A program made the translations under genes and the position numbers. Shown piece after piece: positions 24,540-37,260 of a stretch of 64,000 nucleotides of DNA; within the stretch, counting starts at the first letter, position 1; the number at the start of each line of letters is the position of its first letter. The notes under the pieces are model-generated. The model did no database searches. It was given only the letters and a program-made list of their open reading frames with translations, and was not told where the DNA came from. The DNA lies in assembly GCA_963920635.1 (NCBI GenBank), contig OY987298.1, positions 111,280,035-111,344,034 of the forward strand, written 5' to 3'. Origin of the DNA: Pseudeuparius sepicola. Lineage: Eukaryota > Arthropoda > Insecta > Coleoptera > Anthribidae.

Positions 24540-26494
24540 ATGGCGCGCTTTTGGGTGAAAAAAAAAACAGATAGGGTCGGAAAGAGTAATGATGAAATAA
24601 AAGCTGCAGTTGAAGAGGTGCTTCAAGGTTCATCAATAAGAAGAGTTGCTAAGGCACACAAAATATCTTTCTCGGCATTACAGAGGCATGTCAAAACATC
24701 AAGATCTTTACCCCAGGAAGAAGAATTCATGTTTAAACCTAACATAAACATCCGGCAAATATTTTCTGCTTTGGAAGAAAGGAAGCTAGCTGATTATTTG
24801 ATCATGTGTTCTAAAATGCATTATGGCCTTTCTTCGCTACAAACCAGAAAAATGGCTTACAAATATGCAAATACTTTAAATATTACCCTTACAAATAAGC
24901 ATAAAGAAGAAGAAAAATTAGGCCTCGAATGGCTTTACGGTTTTTTAAAAAGAAACCCAAGTTTAAGCCGTTCAACTAGTTTTAATAAATTTAATGTCTC
25001 TAAATTCTTCGATAATGCCGATAATGTTTTTAAACGTCACACTTTTACTGCGAATGACATCTGGAATTGTGATGATATAGGACTCAATACTGTACATAAC
25101 CCAGCTAAAGTAATCGCCCAAAAGAGACTTAAGCAAGTTGGCCAAGTAACGCCTGGAGAAAGAGGCAAATTAACAACAACTGTTTGTGATTTTGTAAATG
25201 CAGCAGGCAACACTGTTCCACCAGGGCTTATTTTTCCCGCCAGAGAAATCTGGAAATTCTTGGGACCGGTGCTCCAGCTGGAAGCTTGATTTTAGGACAT
25301 CCTTCAGGATGGATGACAGCATCCAATTTTCTGTTCGCTTTTAGACATTTCACAAAAAAACATTCGTTGCTCCAAAGAAAATCCAGTAGTTCTATTTTTG
25401 GATAATCACGAAAGTCATGTAACGATAGAACTAATTGAAGAAGCTAGACAGTCAGGTGTATTCTTGGTTACTTATCCACCACATTGTAGTCGTAGGCTCC
25501 AGCCATTGGACGTTAGTGTTTACGGACCTTTTAGAGCACGTTATAACCAGGCGTGCGATGAGTGGATGGCTTGTAATCCCGAAAAACCTATCACCCTTTA
25601 TAATGTCGCAGAACTTTGCAATAAGGCATATGTTTTAGCCTTTTCAAAACAAAATATTATTAAGGGATTTGAAAAAACGGGCATTTGGCCTCTAAATCGT
25701 GCCGAATTCTCTGATGATGATTTTCTGATGTCATCAGTAACTGATCGTCCAAATGTTCCTGCATACATCGATAACAATTTAACACAAGGTGAGAATTTAA
25801 GTGTCAATAACGCCGAAGATCCTCATAGAACTCAGTTTGGACTATTGGAGCCATCAACCTCAAATCCCATATCACCAACTGTTAATTTGAACATTTCTGA
25901 ACAATCAATAAATCCAGAGATTCACCGTCCAGCTACTCCTCAACCATCAACAAGCCAAGTAGGTCAGAGAAGTAAAAAAAATGTCGGTTGTTTAAATAAT
26001 CCATGTTTTAGATATTGCCTGAAGATGTTGCTCCATTTCCAAATGCACCACCAAGGAAACTTTCAGCTGCAAGAGGAAGAAAACCAGGGCGCACAAAAAT
26101 TTTAACAGACACTCCCGAAAAGATGGTAATAGAAAATGCTAACATGAAAAAGGTTTCAAAATTGAATCTTGAAACTCAAGGCCAGAAAATGATCAAGAAA
26201 AAGTGCCTACCGAGTAAAAGAAACGCCAAAAAATATTCGTCAAGCGAGGAAGATGAACCTGTGCTTAATGATAGCTCTGATGATGAGGTTTTAGAACCTG
26301 AAGATCCAAGAGATGAGTTTGATTTTAATATAGTTAGTTTATCTCCAGGAGATTTTGTGCTCGTAAAATTTGCAACAAAATCTACAATAGTGCATTATGT
26401 TGGCCGTTTAGAATTGGAATTGCAAGATGAGTTTGAAGTTAATTTTCTTCGAAAAAAAAAATATGTTGGTACCTATTTATCCAGGCCGTGGTAG
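24540..26494 (+). pseudogene. Broken pogo-like transposase
   Basis: The frame opens at ATG 24540, just after an acceptor-like TTTTTTTGTCATTCTAG. It contains a psq-type helix-turn-helix (AHKISFSALQRHVK, residues ~40-55), a CENPB-type DNA-binding region (WLYGFLKRNPSLS, ~140) and the first DDE box as NCDDIGLNTV (usually N-D-E-T-G, so the Glu is altered). Frame changes occur near 25260 and 25365. A second frame (25398 on) has FLDNHESH and SRRLQPLDVSVYGPF with the other two aspartates. Another shift near 25990-26015 leads to a basic tail and an acidic C-terminal domain (GDFVLVKFATKS). At least three breaks make it inactive. Confidence 0.8.
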
Positions 26495-26600
26495 CGGTGT
26501 TCGGAGCATTGCTAACTATTTAGACGCAAATGGCAACGAAGACAGAATAATAGAAATTGCCCCCTTCCCCCGCACAAGCATTCAGTTGTTTCTGAGGAAT

Positions 26601-27429
26601 TATTATTGTTATTATTATTATACGATGAATCATAAGAATGTAATTTAACTTGAGGAAATAGTCCATATCTTGAAGTAAAGTGGGGGAATACAACGATAAG
26701 GGTAAAAACTTACGGTCTCAGCTCCACAAACACAATGTAATTTAACTTTAAATTCTGAGAAATATTATTTAGAAAAAACGTACAGAGTAACATAAAATTG
26801 TCAATTCCCTTTCCCGACTTCTGATTTCGCTGGAAGTGAATATCACTTTATCATTTTTTGAAACATCCTTTAAATTTGTAGCATAGGCCCAGAAATAAAA
26901 TGTTTCACAATTTTTTTGACTTTCATTTTATGATTTTAAATGGTTTGAAATAACGAAGTGACCTGCATACCTTCTATATAGGTACCTAGGTACGTCATGA
27001 TTTAATCTGCAAAGTACCTATTTCGCTTGATGTCCATTGGTGACTTCTAGTTAGGGAGTGTTTTAAACGTTGATCGATCTCGCTTTAATTTCAATCTATC
27101 TAGCTGCCGAGGCGCATTTTCTGAACGGATCAATATTACCCAAGATATTCGAAGTAGATCATTTATACTATACAGGGTGTCCTAAATTCGATTACCACTA
27201 TGGGGATCTCCGTAAAGCAGTTGAGAAAAACAGAACATTCAATCTGACGGCCATAAAAAAATTTTGTGACGGAGAATTAAAATCGTGTCCTATTTCATAA
27301 ACAAGATATATTTATAGAAGATATTTATAAAAGCAGAACTGTTAACGAAGAAGCTCAATATATAATCTATTGAAAAAGTGACGATAGAGTGATAATAACA
27401 TATAGGTATTTGTGGAAAATTTCCGAATT
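26601..27429. other. Gene-free stretch with a transposon-end phrase
   Basis: No gene is supported. ACAGGGTGTCCTAAATTCG at about 27173 looks like the left end of a TA-flanked palindromic element of the CAGGGTGTCC class. I did not find its partner. Confidence 0.4.
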
Positions 27430-27483
27430 TTAAGAATTTATATTCTGTGAAAAACTTCAAAATCTTTATGAAGAATTATTAAA

Positions 27484-28312
27484 ATAAAAGACCAAATAAT
27501 TGAAGAATTTGAAGAGAAACTGGTGTATATTAGAGAAGAAAACAAGCAGTTGAAGGAGACGCAAGAAGATTTGAAGAATATTAAAAACAGACTGGACGAG
27601 TTGAGCAATAGAACATTAATGCAATATAATAGGTAATAAAATTTTAGTACAAAACAAACGTTTGCATCTGTACTTTCAGCAAATAAGAAAGAAAACCAGG
27701 TTATGTTCATAAAACCAACAAATACAAACCAAGATTGTTTTGAATCTAAAAGTGACCTAAGGAGTTACACAAGACCAACTCATCAAGGTGCAGTAGTTGA
27801 AGTTACTACTATGGATAAAGGAACTTTGAAAATTGAGTATTTAGTAAACAAGAAAGTGAAGGTATCAAGAAAAAACTGAAGAATCATTAGAGGAGAAATA
27901 CAAAATTGATATACCAACTATGGAAATAAAAAAGCCAACAATTAAAACAGTAGGAATTGAAGAAAAAATCGAAGAGAAGGATATAATAAAATGTATTATT
28001 GATCAGAACAGTTTTGTTAAATAAGATTCGTGGTTTAAAGTTATTGTACTGAAGAAAATGAAGTATAAGTACTTTGCGATAATGGAGTGTGACAGAGATT
28101 CATTTAAAGCGATTTTAAATAATGGTGCACTTTGTATAGACTTTGAGGTCTGCACTGTGTTTGATTACACAGATATTATAAGAAGTTTTAATTGTTGTGG
28201 ATATTATCATTTTGCAGGTAAATGTACGAAAAAGCAAGTTTATTTAAAATGTTATTCTAATGAATATAGTGCAAATGATTGTAAAAATCAAAAATGGTTT
28301 GGAAATGAATAA
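27484..28312 (+). pseudogene. LINE ORF1 relic: coiled coil and zinc knuckle
   Basis: The segment 27484-27635 reads as a charged coiled coil (IIEEFEEKLVYIREENKQ). After stops, a short frame at 28058-28312 carries cysteines and a histidine spaced like retroelement zinc knuckles (NCCGYYHFAGKC, then LKCYSNEYSANDC). ORF1 proteins of this kind bind the retroelement RNA. Several stops and frame changes separate the pieces. Confidence 0.6.
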
Positions 28313-28430
28313 CAAATTTTCTTTCAATTTAAATCATTCATCATTTTGGCAAAAAAAATGGAAATAGGAAAAAGAAAAGTAGATTATACTTACAAATAGC
28401 AATTAGGTGATTTACCTTTTTGTAAAAAAT

Positions 28431-31400
28431 AATGGAACAAGAAAATTTATTTTTAAGAAATATTGAAGGTCTTACATCACGTCTTGTTGAAGTAAAACTA
28501 TTTATTGAAGATTTTAATCTTGAAATTTTGAGTTTAACAGAGGCTCATATTACCGACGAAATTGAAAATTTTTAAATTTCTGTTTCAGAAAACTATAATA
28601 TTGTCAGGTTGAATTCATCAAGTCGTCATACTGGGGAAGTTCTATTTTACATTAAAAAGGGTATTATTTTTAAGCAGGTTTTATCTCATTGTGTTGATTT
28701 TTTTTTAATTTTAAATAATTTTTTGTTAGTGGGTGTGTTATTTCATTCACACAATGGAAGTCATGTCTGGAAAATTTGTTAGATTCTAATAAAGGAATAT
28801 TAGAAAATAATATGCTAATTATGGGAGGTTTTAATATAAGATGGGAGAAAAAATATTAATGTTATTATGCAAAAAGGTTAGTAACAGTTAGAACTATAAT
28901 TGATTAAATTATCACTAACAATAAAAAATATAAATGTGAAATATCAAAACCACCCAGAATATCTGATCATCTTATAAAAATTTGTTTATGTGACATTTTC
29001 ATAAATACTTAACTTTTATAGACCAAAAATTTCTGTTAAAGTTAGAAAAAATAAAAAAATGAAAAAGAAATGGCTGAAAAGTTTAATGAATTAGTACCAG
29101 TATTAATCAAATTGTGAGTAGTATACCTAAATAAAATTATAAATTTGATTTTGAACAAAATACATCAAAATTTGAAAAATTTTCAATAATAGATAAATTA
29201 AGTGAAATTGTTTTAAAATTACATAATAAAGGAAGGCCTGATGAAATTGATGCAACTTTCCTTAAAAAATATTTTTTTGAAATAGGGGATTCATTATTAG
29301 GTTTGATAAATATATGTTTAAATGAAAGTGTTTTTCCAGAAAGTTTAAAGACTTCAGTTAGAAAAATAGTCAATTCTCAAAATTCGTATGATTTTAGGCT
29401 GATTGATATGTTACCAACTATTGCAAAGATTTTGGAAAAAGTGGTTTATGATCAGTTACCTACTAAATTACATACAAGAGAACAATAACATATTTTATTC
29501 TCAATTTTTCAATCGGGGTTCAGAAAAAATATAGTTGGGAGTCATCAGTACAGTATATGTTCTGAATGAGTGGAAAATGGATTAGATGAAGATGAAGGTC
29601 AAATTATTGGTATAATTTTTTGGATTTGAAGAGGGCATTTGAAATAGTAGGTAGGAACAAGTTACTAACTAAATTATTTTTTATGATGTATGTGGCAACG
29701 TATTAAAATGGTTTGAAAATTATTTATATTTTAGAAAAAAAAACTGTTAAATGTGGGAAAAGCATATCAAAAGAAAAATACATAAATGTAGGTGTGTCTG
29801 AAGGTATAGTGCTTTAGGACTTTTATTATTTTAGGTATATTTAAATGAATTATCAAATATGTTTGTTTCATGTAGATATAATTTTTTTGCTGATGATACT
29901 GTTATTTATAGTTTTTGAAAGAAAGAATATACAGGGTGTCCCGTTAATAATGGTCCATAGAGCAACTGCACATATTTGGGGCCAAAATATGACCATTGAG
30001 GCTAATATGCCTTATAGAAATGTTGTTTGTTTAAGAGATACAGGGCGTTGAAGTTCATTTTTTGAAATTGAATTATGGCTACATCTCCCAAAAAAATGAA
30101 GAAAAATGAAGCTGCTGAACTGAAATTTGGCACTGCTATCTTTTTGAGGATGGAGAATAAGCTAAAAGTATCAATTTTGCTGTATCTCTTAGAGGGCGCC
30201 ACTTGCGCTGTTTTTGGATCGTGTTTTTACTCCTAACTTTTTTGAGGTTATCTTTTTGATCTTGCAGGTCCATCAATTTAAGGCATCTTTTCATTCTGCA
30301 ACAAAAAGATACTCTTGTTTCATAACGATAAAATCAACCGTTTGCTTTGAAATTGGCAAAATGCGCCCCGAAACACCTGTAGACTCCAACATTCGAAAAA
30401 TAAAATTTTTATCTACTACTTTCAAATGTTACAGATTCACTGAACCATTTAAAGTGAGAAAAAAAAATGCTATGAACAATGTCCCAAAAATGTTCTGTTT
30501 TCAAAATGGAACGGATTGAAACTTGGCAAAATTTGGACACTATTTCAAGAAAACGAATGGTGTTTCGACCAATGCCCATCTGGCATTTTTTTCTTCATTT
30601 TCAATGTACAGTCGATTTGTAACATTTGAAAGCGGTAGGTGAAAATTTTTTGTTTCGAATATTGAAGTTAACAGGTGTTTTGGGGCACGTTTTGGCAATT
30701 TCAAGGCAAACGGTTGATTTGATCGTTATGAAACAAGAGTACCTTTTTGTTGCAGAATTAAAAGATGCCTTAAAATGATGGACTTGCAACATCAAAAAGA
30801 TAACTTCAAAAAAGTTAGGAGTAAAAAGACGATCCAAAAACAGCGCAAGTGGCGCCCTCTGTGAGATACAGCAAAATTGATATTTTTAGCTTATTCTCCA
30901 TCTTCAAAAACATAGCAGTACCAAATTTCAATTCAGCAGCTTCATTATTTTGGGAGATGTAGCCATAATTCAATTTCAAAAAATGAACTTCAACGCCCTG
31001 TATCTCTTAAACAAACAACATTTCTATAAGGCATATTAGCCTCAATCGTCATATTTTGGCCCCAAATATGTGCAGTTGCTCTATGGACCATTATTAACGG
31101 GACACCCTGTATAATTTCTGCTAGAGCAAAAAATAAATTTAGAATTGAGTAATGTTAGCGAATGGATGAAATTTAATAAAATGAAAGTAAATACTTGCAA
31201 AACAAATGGTGTGGTATTAGGGGATGATTTTCTAAACAATAGTTTTAATGAAAATTGCAGTTTTGAAATTGATATATCTAAAATTGAGGTAGTAATTTTT
31301 TTTAAATATTTAGGGGTAGGTATTAGTAGATGGAAAATTAAAATTTAAAGAACATGTTGACTATATTTTGTAAAAAGATTTCAAAAAAAAATTGGTGTGT

Positions 31401-31850
31401 TAGCAAGAGTAAGTATATATGTATATGTGAATGAGTGGACAAGAAAATTAATTTATAATTCTGTTATATTGCCTCATTTTGCTTATTGTAGCACTAATTT
31501 GTTTTTATCTAATAAATCTTATATCAATAGACTGCAGGTATTACAAAATAGGATTATGAGGATAATTTTAGGATGGGGTGGATATAGTAGAACTGTAGAC
31601 ATGATGGATAATTTAAACTGGATGCGTGTTGAAAAATTTTATTATTTATATACAAAATTAAATCTAATACCTACGTCTGCCCCGTATTTGAGAGTAAAAT
31701 TCAATGAAATTCACGTACCTACATAATACTAGAAGAAATTTATATTTTTCTCTGGAACATAAAAACAAAAAAATCTCAAGGTGTAAAAATATTTAATAAA
31801 TTTAGAAAATGGTTAAAAAAATATTCCATTCAAAAAATTTAAATTGCAGT
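28431..31850 (+). pseudogene. LINE ORF2 relic: endonuclease and reverse transcriptase
   Basis: Starting at the ATG at 28431, the pieces include a start resembling an AP-type endonuclease (EILSLTEAHITD) with stops, then RT fragments: the palm-entry region (RLIDMLPTIAKILEKVVYDQL, 29390-29460), YNFFADDTVIY at about 29877-29910 with both catalytic aspartates, and C-terminal parts LSNVSEWMKFNKMKVNTCK (31142 on) and the thumb/tail (31397-31726). Frames change repeatedly. A palindromic element separates the FADD box from the following region. Confidence 0.75.
29932..31109. mobile_element. Palindromic TA-flanked element inserted in the LINE
   Basis: The ends are CAGGGTGTCCCGTTAATAAT and its exact reverse complement, flanked by TA (29930-29931, 31110-31111). 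The two arms of nearly 590 bp are reverse complements almost to the centre near 30520. No coding capacity is real here: long frames in both arms mirror each other. A diverged half copy lies at 37070-37260. The insertion interrupts the reverse transcriptase of an already or subsequently dead LINE. Confidence 0.9.
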
Positions 31851-31990
31851 TGGAAGTAAAAATGTTGAGTAATTTAATTAATGAAAATGGTTAACTGTTG
31901 ATGTTTAAAATAGATATGTAGGTTTTATGTTATAATTTATTATAAAAATGTATATTGTATAACATCTGGCTAAATAAAGTTATGTTATTA

Positions 31991-33317
31991 TTATTTTATA
32001 AGAAAACAAAAAAAATTGCTCGTATCTTGTTTGCCTACTATGTATTTGCTTTCGCCATTCAGTATAGGGAAGGGATTAGATTCCTCTCAAAAGGTGACGA
32101 CGTAAAAGTTTGAACTGTGTAAATATAGGTACTTGAAACGAGTGCGAGAAAAACAAAAATTACGACTTTTAGGTTATTACCATTTTTATCATATAGCATA
32201 TAGTTTGCATTGATTGTATGTACATACACGATGACAATGGTTATAATCGAATCTGGGAACTTCTGTATTTTAGTTTACTTGAAGATTAACCGATTCAAAA
32301 AAATATACCTATGTATCAAGATTTATTTCTTGTTAGCAATTTTATGCGGTTAAGACCTGATATGTTCGACGAAGAGATTTAAATTAGTGTTTTCTTCATT
32401 TAAAAATAGTTTATTATTTTCATAAATAAATGCGTAAGTAGTTCCAAAATATTATGTGTATGTGATGGTCTTCTTGTTCGATTTTGATAGAGTTGTTTCT
32501 GATACAAATTTTCGACCTGACTCTTACTGGCTTCTACTTGCTTCTCGGTTAATTCCCATTAGCAAGTGTTGAAAACCCGAATTGTCCAACCAAAGGGGTT
32601 CAGCCAATTATAGAGTGGGGCGTTTTGGTTCCCCCGTTCGCGCAACTGGCCCATTCATCTCCATTCCATCCCAGGATTCTTCTGTGCACTTATGATCTTA
32701 ATAAAGTGAAAATATATGAAGACTGGTCGGAGTGGCCCCAGAGGGCAGTTTGACGGATAGTGTTATCGGGCGGAGTCGGCTTTCTGCGGCTTTATGGTCG
32801 CTTCCCCTTCAATTTATTTACATATTGGGGCTTTTGTCCTCTTGAGTAATTATATGGGCGAACTATATTTTGCCCTAGTTACAATTATCTGGTATATAAA
32901 GCAATCTTTAAAAATTTCTTTTTGTAAATAAATATCTCTTGAATCAACAGAAGCGTGAATTTTTGCTTTGCAAGTTTCATGAGGATTTATTTGTATACCT
33001 AGAGTATTCAATGCCTGCAAATATGAACCAATGAAATGACATAATTTGATGATTTCAGCGATATTATCACTAGGTAGTGGTATTATCAGGGGTAATATAA
33101 TAAGTGGTGTGCCTATTATCGATAATACCTTTCGTTAATTTTACGAATTATAATCCCAAAGCTGAAAATACCACGACTGCGCAGCAGGAGTGGTATTTTC
33201 TTAGCATTTTTCTGCCGTCATTTAGATTAAACTTTCGGTTCTGAATATGTTATTGGTTTAGCGTAACTAGGACGTAACTAAGAGAGCAGGATTTCAGCGA
33301 AAATACCACTAGTGGTA
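31991..33317. other. Gene-free stretch; dispersed repeat near its right end
   Basis: From about 33005 a dispersed repeat begins (AATGCCTGCAAATATGAACC). It recurs inverted at 35950-36040 and directly at 44938-44990. The segment 32700-32830 is GC-richer, with GCGGCTTTATGGTCGC, and might be regulatory. No gene is supported. Confidence 0.45.
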
Positions 33318-35947
33318 GGGGAAAGTGACCTATGACGGCCCCTTGCCTGTGATGGCCCTCAGCTCATATTTACTGCTATGAATGTTGGGTTGCCTAAATT
33401 TATTACTGTATTTGAACCTCTTGTTGGGTACTGTACTCTAACGAATTTGTGATAGTCGGCATTGCTCTGGTGTTTTGTTTTCAAGAAAAAATGAATCAGG
33501 TGAGTGGTGATGTAATAATAATGTAATTTCAAATGTGTCTAGCGCAATAACAAATTGGGCTATAGAGGTTAAATTTGAACCAAACTGTTAACGCTGCTTT
33601 TGTAATATAACTTCTGTGTTAGTTTTGAGGTTATGTTTGCTTATAAGGGGGGTGACCTTCGTGTAGTATGAAACGTGTTTTTGCCTATGATGGCCCCCAA
33701 AGTGTGTTCGTATGATGGCCCGGGGGCCATCAATGGTACCTGCAAATAATTTGCGAATATAATTTGTCTTTTTTTTTATTTATTTTAGAATCGAAATAAA
33801 GAGAGGCGGCAGCAGTGGAGTGAACAGGATATGGCTGCTGCTATACAATCCGTGCAAAATAATGATATGGGATATACAATTGCGTCAAAAACATTTAATG
33901 TTCCTCGAACTACGTTACGTAGAAGACTTCGGTTAAATCAAGGTAGTACGAAGGGGTACTTAGGTGGTTACAAAGCTACATTTAATCCGGATATCGAAGC
34001 AGAAATTGCCAAACATATAGTGAATTTAGAAACAAGATTTTTTGGACTTAGCAGTGGAGAATTAAGAAAACTTGTATTCCGAATAGCAGAAAAACACCAC
34101 CTTAAGCATCGATTCAATAGAGAAAAAGGTCTTGCTGGCAGAAAATGGTTAAAAGGTTTTCTTCTCCGAAACCGAAGAATAGCGATTAGAACACCCGAAC
34201 ACACCTCTCTTGCAAGAGCTCAGGCCTTCAATAAGGAAAATATTAAATCATTTTTCCGTTCTTTGGCAGAAGTTACAGATAAGTATCAGTTTCCTCCTCA
34301 GAACATTTTCAATGTGGACGAGACAGGAATGAGTACAGTTCCAACCAAACCACAAAAAATACTCGCAACGAAAGGACGCAAACAAATTGGAGCGATCAGT
34401 AGTGCCGAACGTGGACAAAATTACACTGCTGTGTGTTGTATGAATGCTATCGGAACATTTGTTCCTCCAGCATTTATTTTTCCACGTAAACGTTTTAAGG
34501 CAGAATTGATGGACGACGCACCTATAAGCAGTGTGGCATTTTGTCAGGACAACGGGTGGATGAATAGTGAGACCTTTTTAAAATACTTGCAACACTTTGT
34601 AGAGCATGTTAAACCATCACGAGAAAATAAAGTTCTCTTAATTTTGGATGGCCATAGTAGCCATAAGGGTTTGGATGTTCTGGAGTACACTAAAAATAAT
34701 GGGATCGTCTTATTTTGTCTTCCTGCACACTGTTCGCATAGGCTACAACCCCTAGATGTAGGATTTTTCTCTCCGTTACAAACATTTTACAATATAGCAA
34801 TCCAAAGATGGCTAAAAGATAATCCAGGTCGAAGTGTTACCCATTTTCAAGTCACAAAACTATTTAACCACGCTTATTTAAAGGCTGCTTCAGCATCAAA
34901 TGCTGTGAGTTCTTTTAAAAAAACGGGCATATACCCATTCAACCCAGATGTATTTGAAGAGTGGGAATTTGCTGCCACTGATAACCCTGAAGATGTACGA
35001 GTAGACCAACATGTCAGAAATGAAGAAAGTGATGACAATGAATCTGAGGAGTTCAAAGACCAGAACAAAAAACAGTCTGACAATATTGAAAATGATCGGA
35101 ATGAAGCGAATTCGTCAACAACAAATATAAGCAGAGAGCAAATAGAAGAACTGTCACCTCTTCCAAAAGCTCCAAAGAAGAACACTGTAGTAATTAAAAG
35201 GAAGCGTGGTAAAACAGGAGTGATCAACACCACACCCGATGTAGAAGAATTAAAGGAAAAGAAGAAAGATGCGTTGGAAAAAGAACGAAGAAAGACAGCA
35301 AAACCAGCGAAAAAAAAATTACTGAACAAGTTGAAGAAGACAGTAACCGGCAGAATTTTGAATCTGACGATTCAGATGATCCTGCTTGTTTATATTGTAA
35401 TGGACTTTATTCTCGTTCCCGTCCAAAAGAATTTTGGATAAGGTGCCAAACATGTAAAAATTGGAGCCACACCGAATGCTCCGGTGTCCTTAAATCTACA
35501 AAAATGTTTACATGCGACGTTTGTAAGTAATGAGTGGCAAGTTTAACTTTACAAGAAAGTTCAGTTCCTTTTCAAGTACCTACAGAAAGAGTTGTTATTT
35601 TTCAGATTATAAAGTTTAGTTTGTATTTTGACATATTTTATTTATAATAAATGTTTTTTTTTCTCTATTTTGTGTTTATTTCGTAGCCAATTACCTCAAA
35701 AAAATAGATCTTTGTTTTTTTTAAAGGGTCCATCACAGGAGCCTCGGTGCCTATGATGGCCCCATCAACATTTAAAAAATAATAATAATAATTTGTGTTA
35801 AAAAATAATATTTAAATATTCTTATTGTTGATTAGTAAAAAGACTCCATAACTGCTTACATTAAGCGCAAATTCGTTTTGAAATTTTCACCGGTGTCAAT
35901 ATTATAGCCAATTAATGTTAGGGGGACCATCAAAGGTAACCTTCCCC
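33318..35947 (+). mobile_element. Nearly complete pogo-like transposon, TA duplication
   Basis: The left end GGGGAAAGTGACCTATGACG and right end GGTAACCTTCCCC (inverted) are flanked by TA at 33316-33317 and 35948-35949. Sub-terminal words TGATGGCCC recur on both sides (33350, 33675, 33713, 35755). A spliced transposase gene fills the middle. At 2.63 kb it has the size of an autonomous element. The only obvious defect is a frame change in an A-run near the 3' end of the gene, so it may have been active recently. Confidence 0.9.
33491..35530 (+). CDS. pogo-like transposase with C-terminal zinc finger (one frameshift)
   Basis: This is probably a spliced gene. Exon 1 is ATGAATCAG (33491-33499) followed by GTGAGT. 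The acceptor TTTATTTTAG ends at 33788, and exon 2 stays in frame upstream of ATG 33831. The protein has a psq-type helix-turn-helix (WSEQDMAAAIQ ... NVPRTTLRRRL), a CENPB-like second DNA-binding domain (KWLKGFLLRN) and a DDE_1 domain with NVDETG, LILDGHSSH and HRLQPLDVG; about 35 residues separate the last two aspartates. A lysine-rich tail follows. The frame stops at 35441. Shifting frame at the nine-A run near 35310-35318 opens a C-terminal Cys/His finger (CLYC, CQTC, HTEC, CDVC) ending at 35530. The same finger occurs as a relic at about 44170-44290. The shift could be a real mutation, a sequencing error in the A-run, or slippage. Confidence 0.85.
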
Positions 35948-36140
35948 TAATATCGCTGAAATCATCACCTGATTGGTTAATATTTCAAAAATCATATCAT
36001 TTCATTGGTTCATATTGGCAGGCGTTGAATTCTCGTATGTAATATCACAAGTGCCGGAAATTTTATCGATAATTTTTTCGAAAGCGCTATTTTGCCTAGA
36101 AAGATCACGAGTATAAATTGGCCTTTTATCTCTCTCGGGC
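35948..36140. repeat. Dispersed repeat flanking the pogo element
   Basis: TTCATTGGTTCATATTGGCA at about 36001-36020 is the inverse of the repeat at about 33011-33048. The following part (GCCGGAAATTTTATCGATAA, GCGCTATTTTGCCTAGAAAG) recurs at 42870-42935 and, inverted, at 45690-45770. Together 33005-33317 and 35948-36140 look like the two halves of an older element that the pogo transposon entered. Confidence 0.65.
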
Positions 36141-37069
36141 TTCGTGTTTGTTCACACCACGGGGTGTTTCTTAACACCATTCGGTGTCCCTTAGCACTAA
36201 CCTGTGTCAAATTGAACGTATTAACACAAGTTCGTGTTAGGTAGATGAGAAGGGGAAGGTATTTCACCAGTTATGGGTCTAAAATCGTAGGCAATCGAAG
36301 CCATGGCATCAGTTGTTTGTCGAACGTGTTGCGCGACGGAGCTTATCAGTTTGTGTGACGTGTGCGACCCGCGTGGCGCGTATAATAGTTATAAAAGTGA
36401 TTCTACCGACCGCTAGTGCAAAAATGGTTTTGTTATGTAAAGTAAAATTTCTTAGTTAGTCAGATCTATTAAAACGACAGGCGAATATGCAGATGTGACG
36501 ACAAAAGTTACTGTGTGTGTGTGATAGCCGAGGTGATAGCCCCTAACCTAAACCTGTGTTTGACAAGTGCGAAAAAATTACTGTAATTACTACATAAATA
36601 AAACTAAAAAATGGCGAGTATGACGTATTTTCTTAAAGAACTTCATCTTTGTGCCCGTGTAATTCTCAATTTTGTTTTCTTTAACTTTGTTAACTTCAGA
36701 TCTTGTCGTAATATGAACCGTTACGGAGGTAATGTTAAAAAACTATTTCCTTGTATGTACGTATAATCCAAGATGGCGGCGCGCGCGGTCCCCTCCCCCA
36801 AGGTCGAAAATTTTTATTTTTGATCAGGGTCTACCCATAAATAACATATTCCAAAATCATTATTACGCCAAAGACCCACTTATTGGGCTATTAGTAGATT
36901 TTCCAAAATGCCCTAAAATAATAAAAAAAAATCAACTTTGCCATGAAACCATCACGTGACACGTGAAAAATACCAAAAGAAAATTTTTGTTTACAATTAA
37001 AATCTATAGGATTGAGCTTAACAACTATTACCTACCTGTCAAATCTCAATATTTACTGATAATACAGAG

Positions 37070-37260
37070 CGTTGAAGTCCTTCTTTTTTTCAATTTAATT
37101 ATGGCTATAAATGTCCCATAATAATCAAGCTAAAGAACTGAAATGTGACACCGCTTGGGAATGGAGAATAACCTGAAGAAGTAAATTTCTCCGTATCTCA
37201 CAGAGGGCGCTACTTGCGCTATTTTTGGATTATGCATTACTCGAATCTTTTTGAGGTTGT
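37070..37260. repeat. Diverged half copy of the 29932-31109 palindromic element
   Basis: It shares GTTGAAGT, ATTATGGCTA, AGAGGGCGC(C/T)ACTTGCGCT and TTTTTGGAT with the arm at 30046-30230 in the same order. No end repeats are preserved. Confidence 0.65.

Larger units (their letters stand above)
22434..26600 (+). mobile_element. Degraded pogo-like DNA transposon
   Basis: The left side begins GGGAGAGTGGGTATGAATGG at 22433-22434 and carries the sub-terminal word GAGGAATGGGTCA (22461, 24440, 24464). The two other pogo-like elements in this window have a G-rich start of the same style. A broken transposase follows (24540-26494). I could not find a matching right inverted repeat, so the end at about 26600 is approximate. 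The 22.5-24.5 kb part is non-coding. Confidence 0.6.
27430..31990 (+). mobile_element. Decayed non-LTR retrotransposon (Jockey/CR1-like)
   Basis: The order is that of a LINE: a coiled-coil and zinc-knuckle ORF1 (27484-28312), then endonuclease and reverse transcriptase pieces of ORF2 (28431-31850), and a 3' end with AAATAAAG and a TTA-rich tail near 31980. The RT box reads FFADDTVIY, the FADD form seen in the Jockey/CR1 branch. Many frameshifts and stops make it inactive. The 1.18-kb element 29932-31109 has inserted into it. Confidence 0.8.

Noticed and set aside
30214..30519. 101-codon frame similar to a minus-strand frame at 30601-30837
   Set aside because: Mirror frames of the palindromic element in the LINE.
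34874..35329. 151-codon minus-strand frame opposite the pogo transposase
   Set aside because: Phenylalanine/serine-rich mirror of the lysine/glutamate-rich transposase tail.
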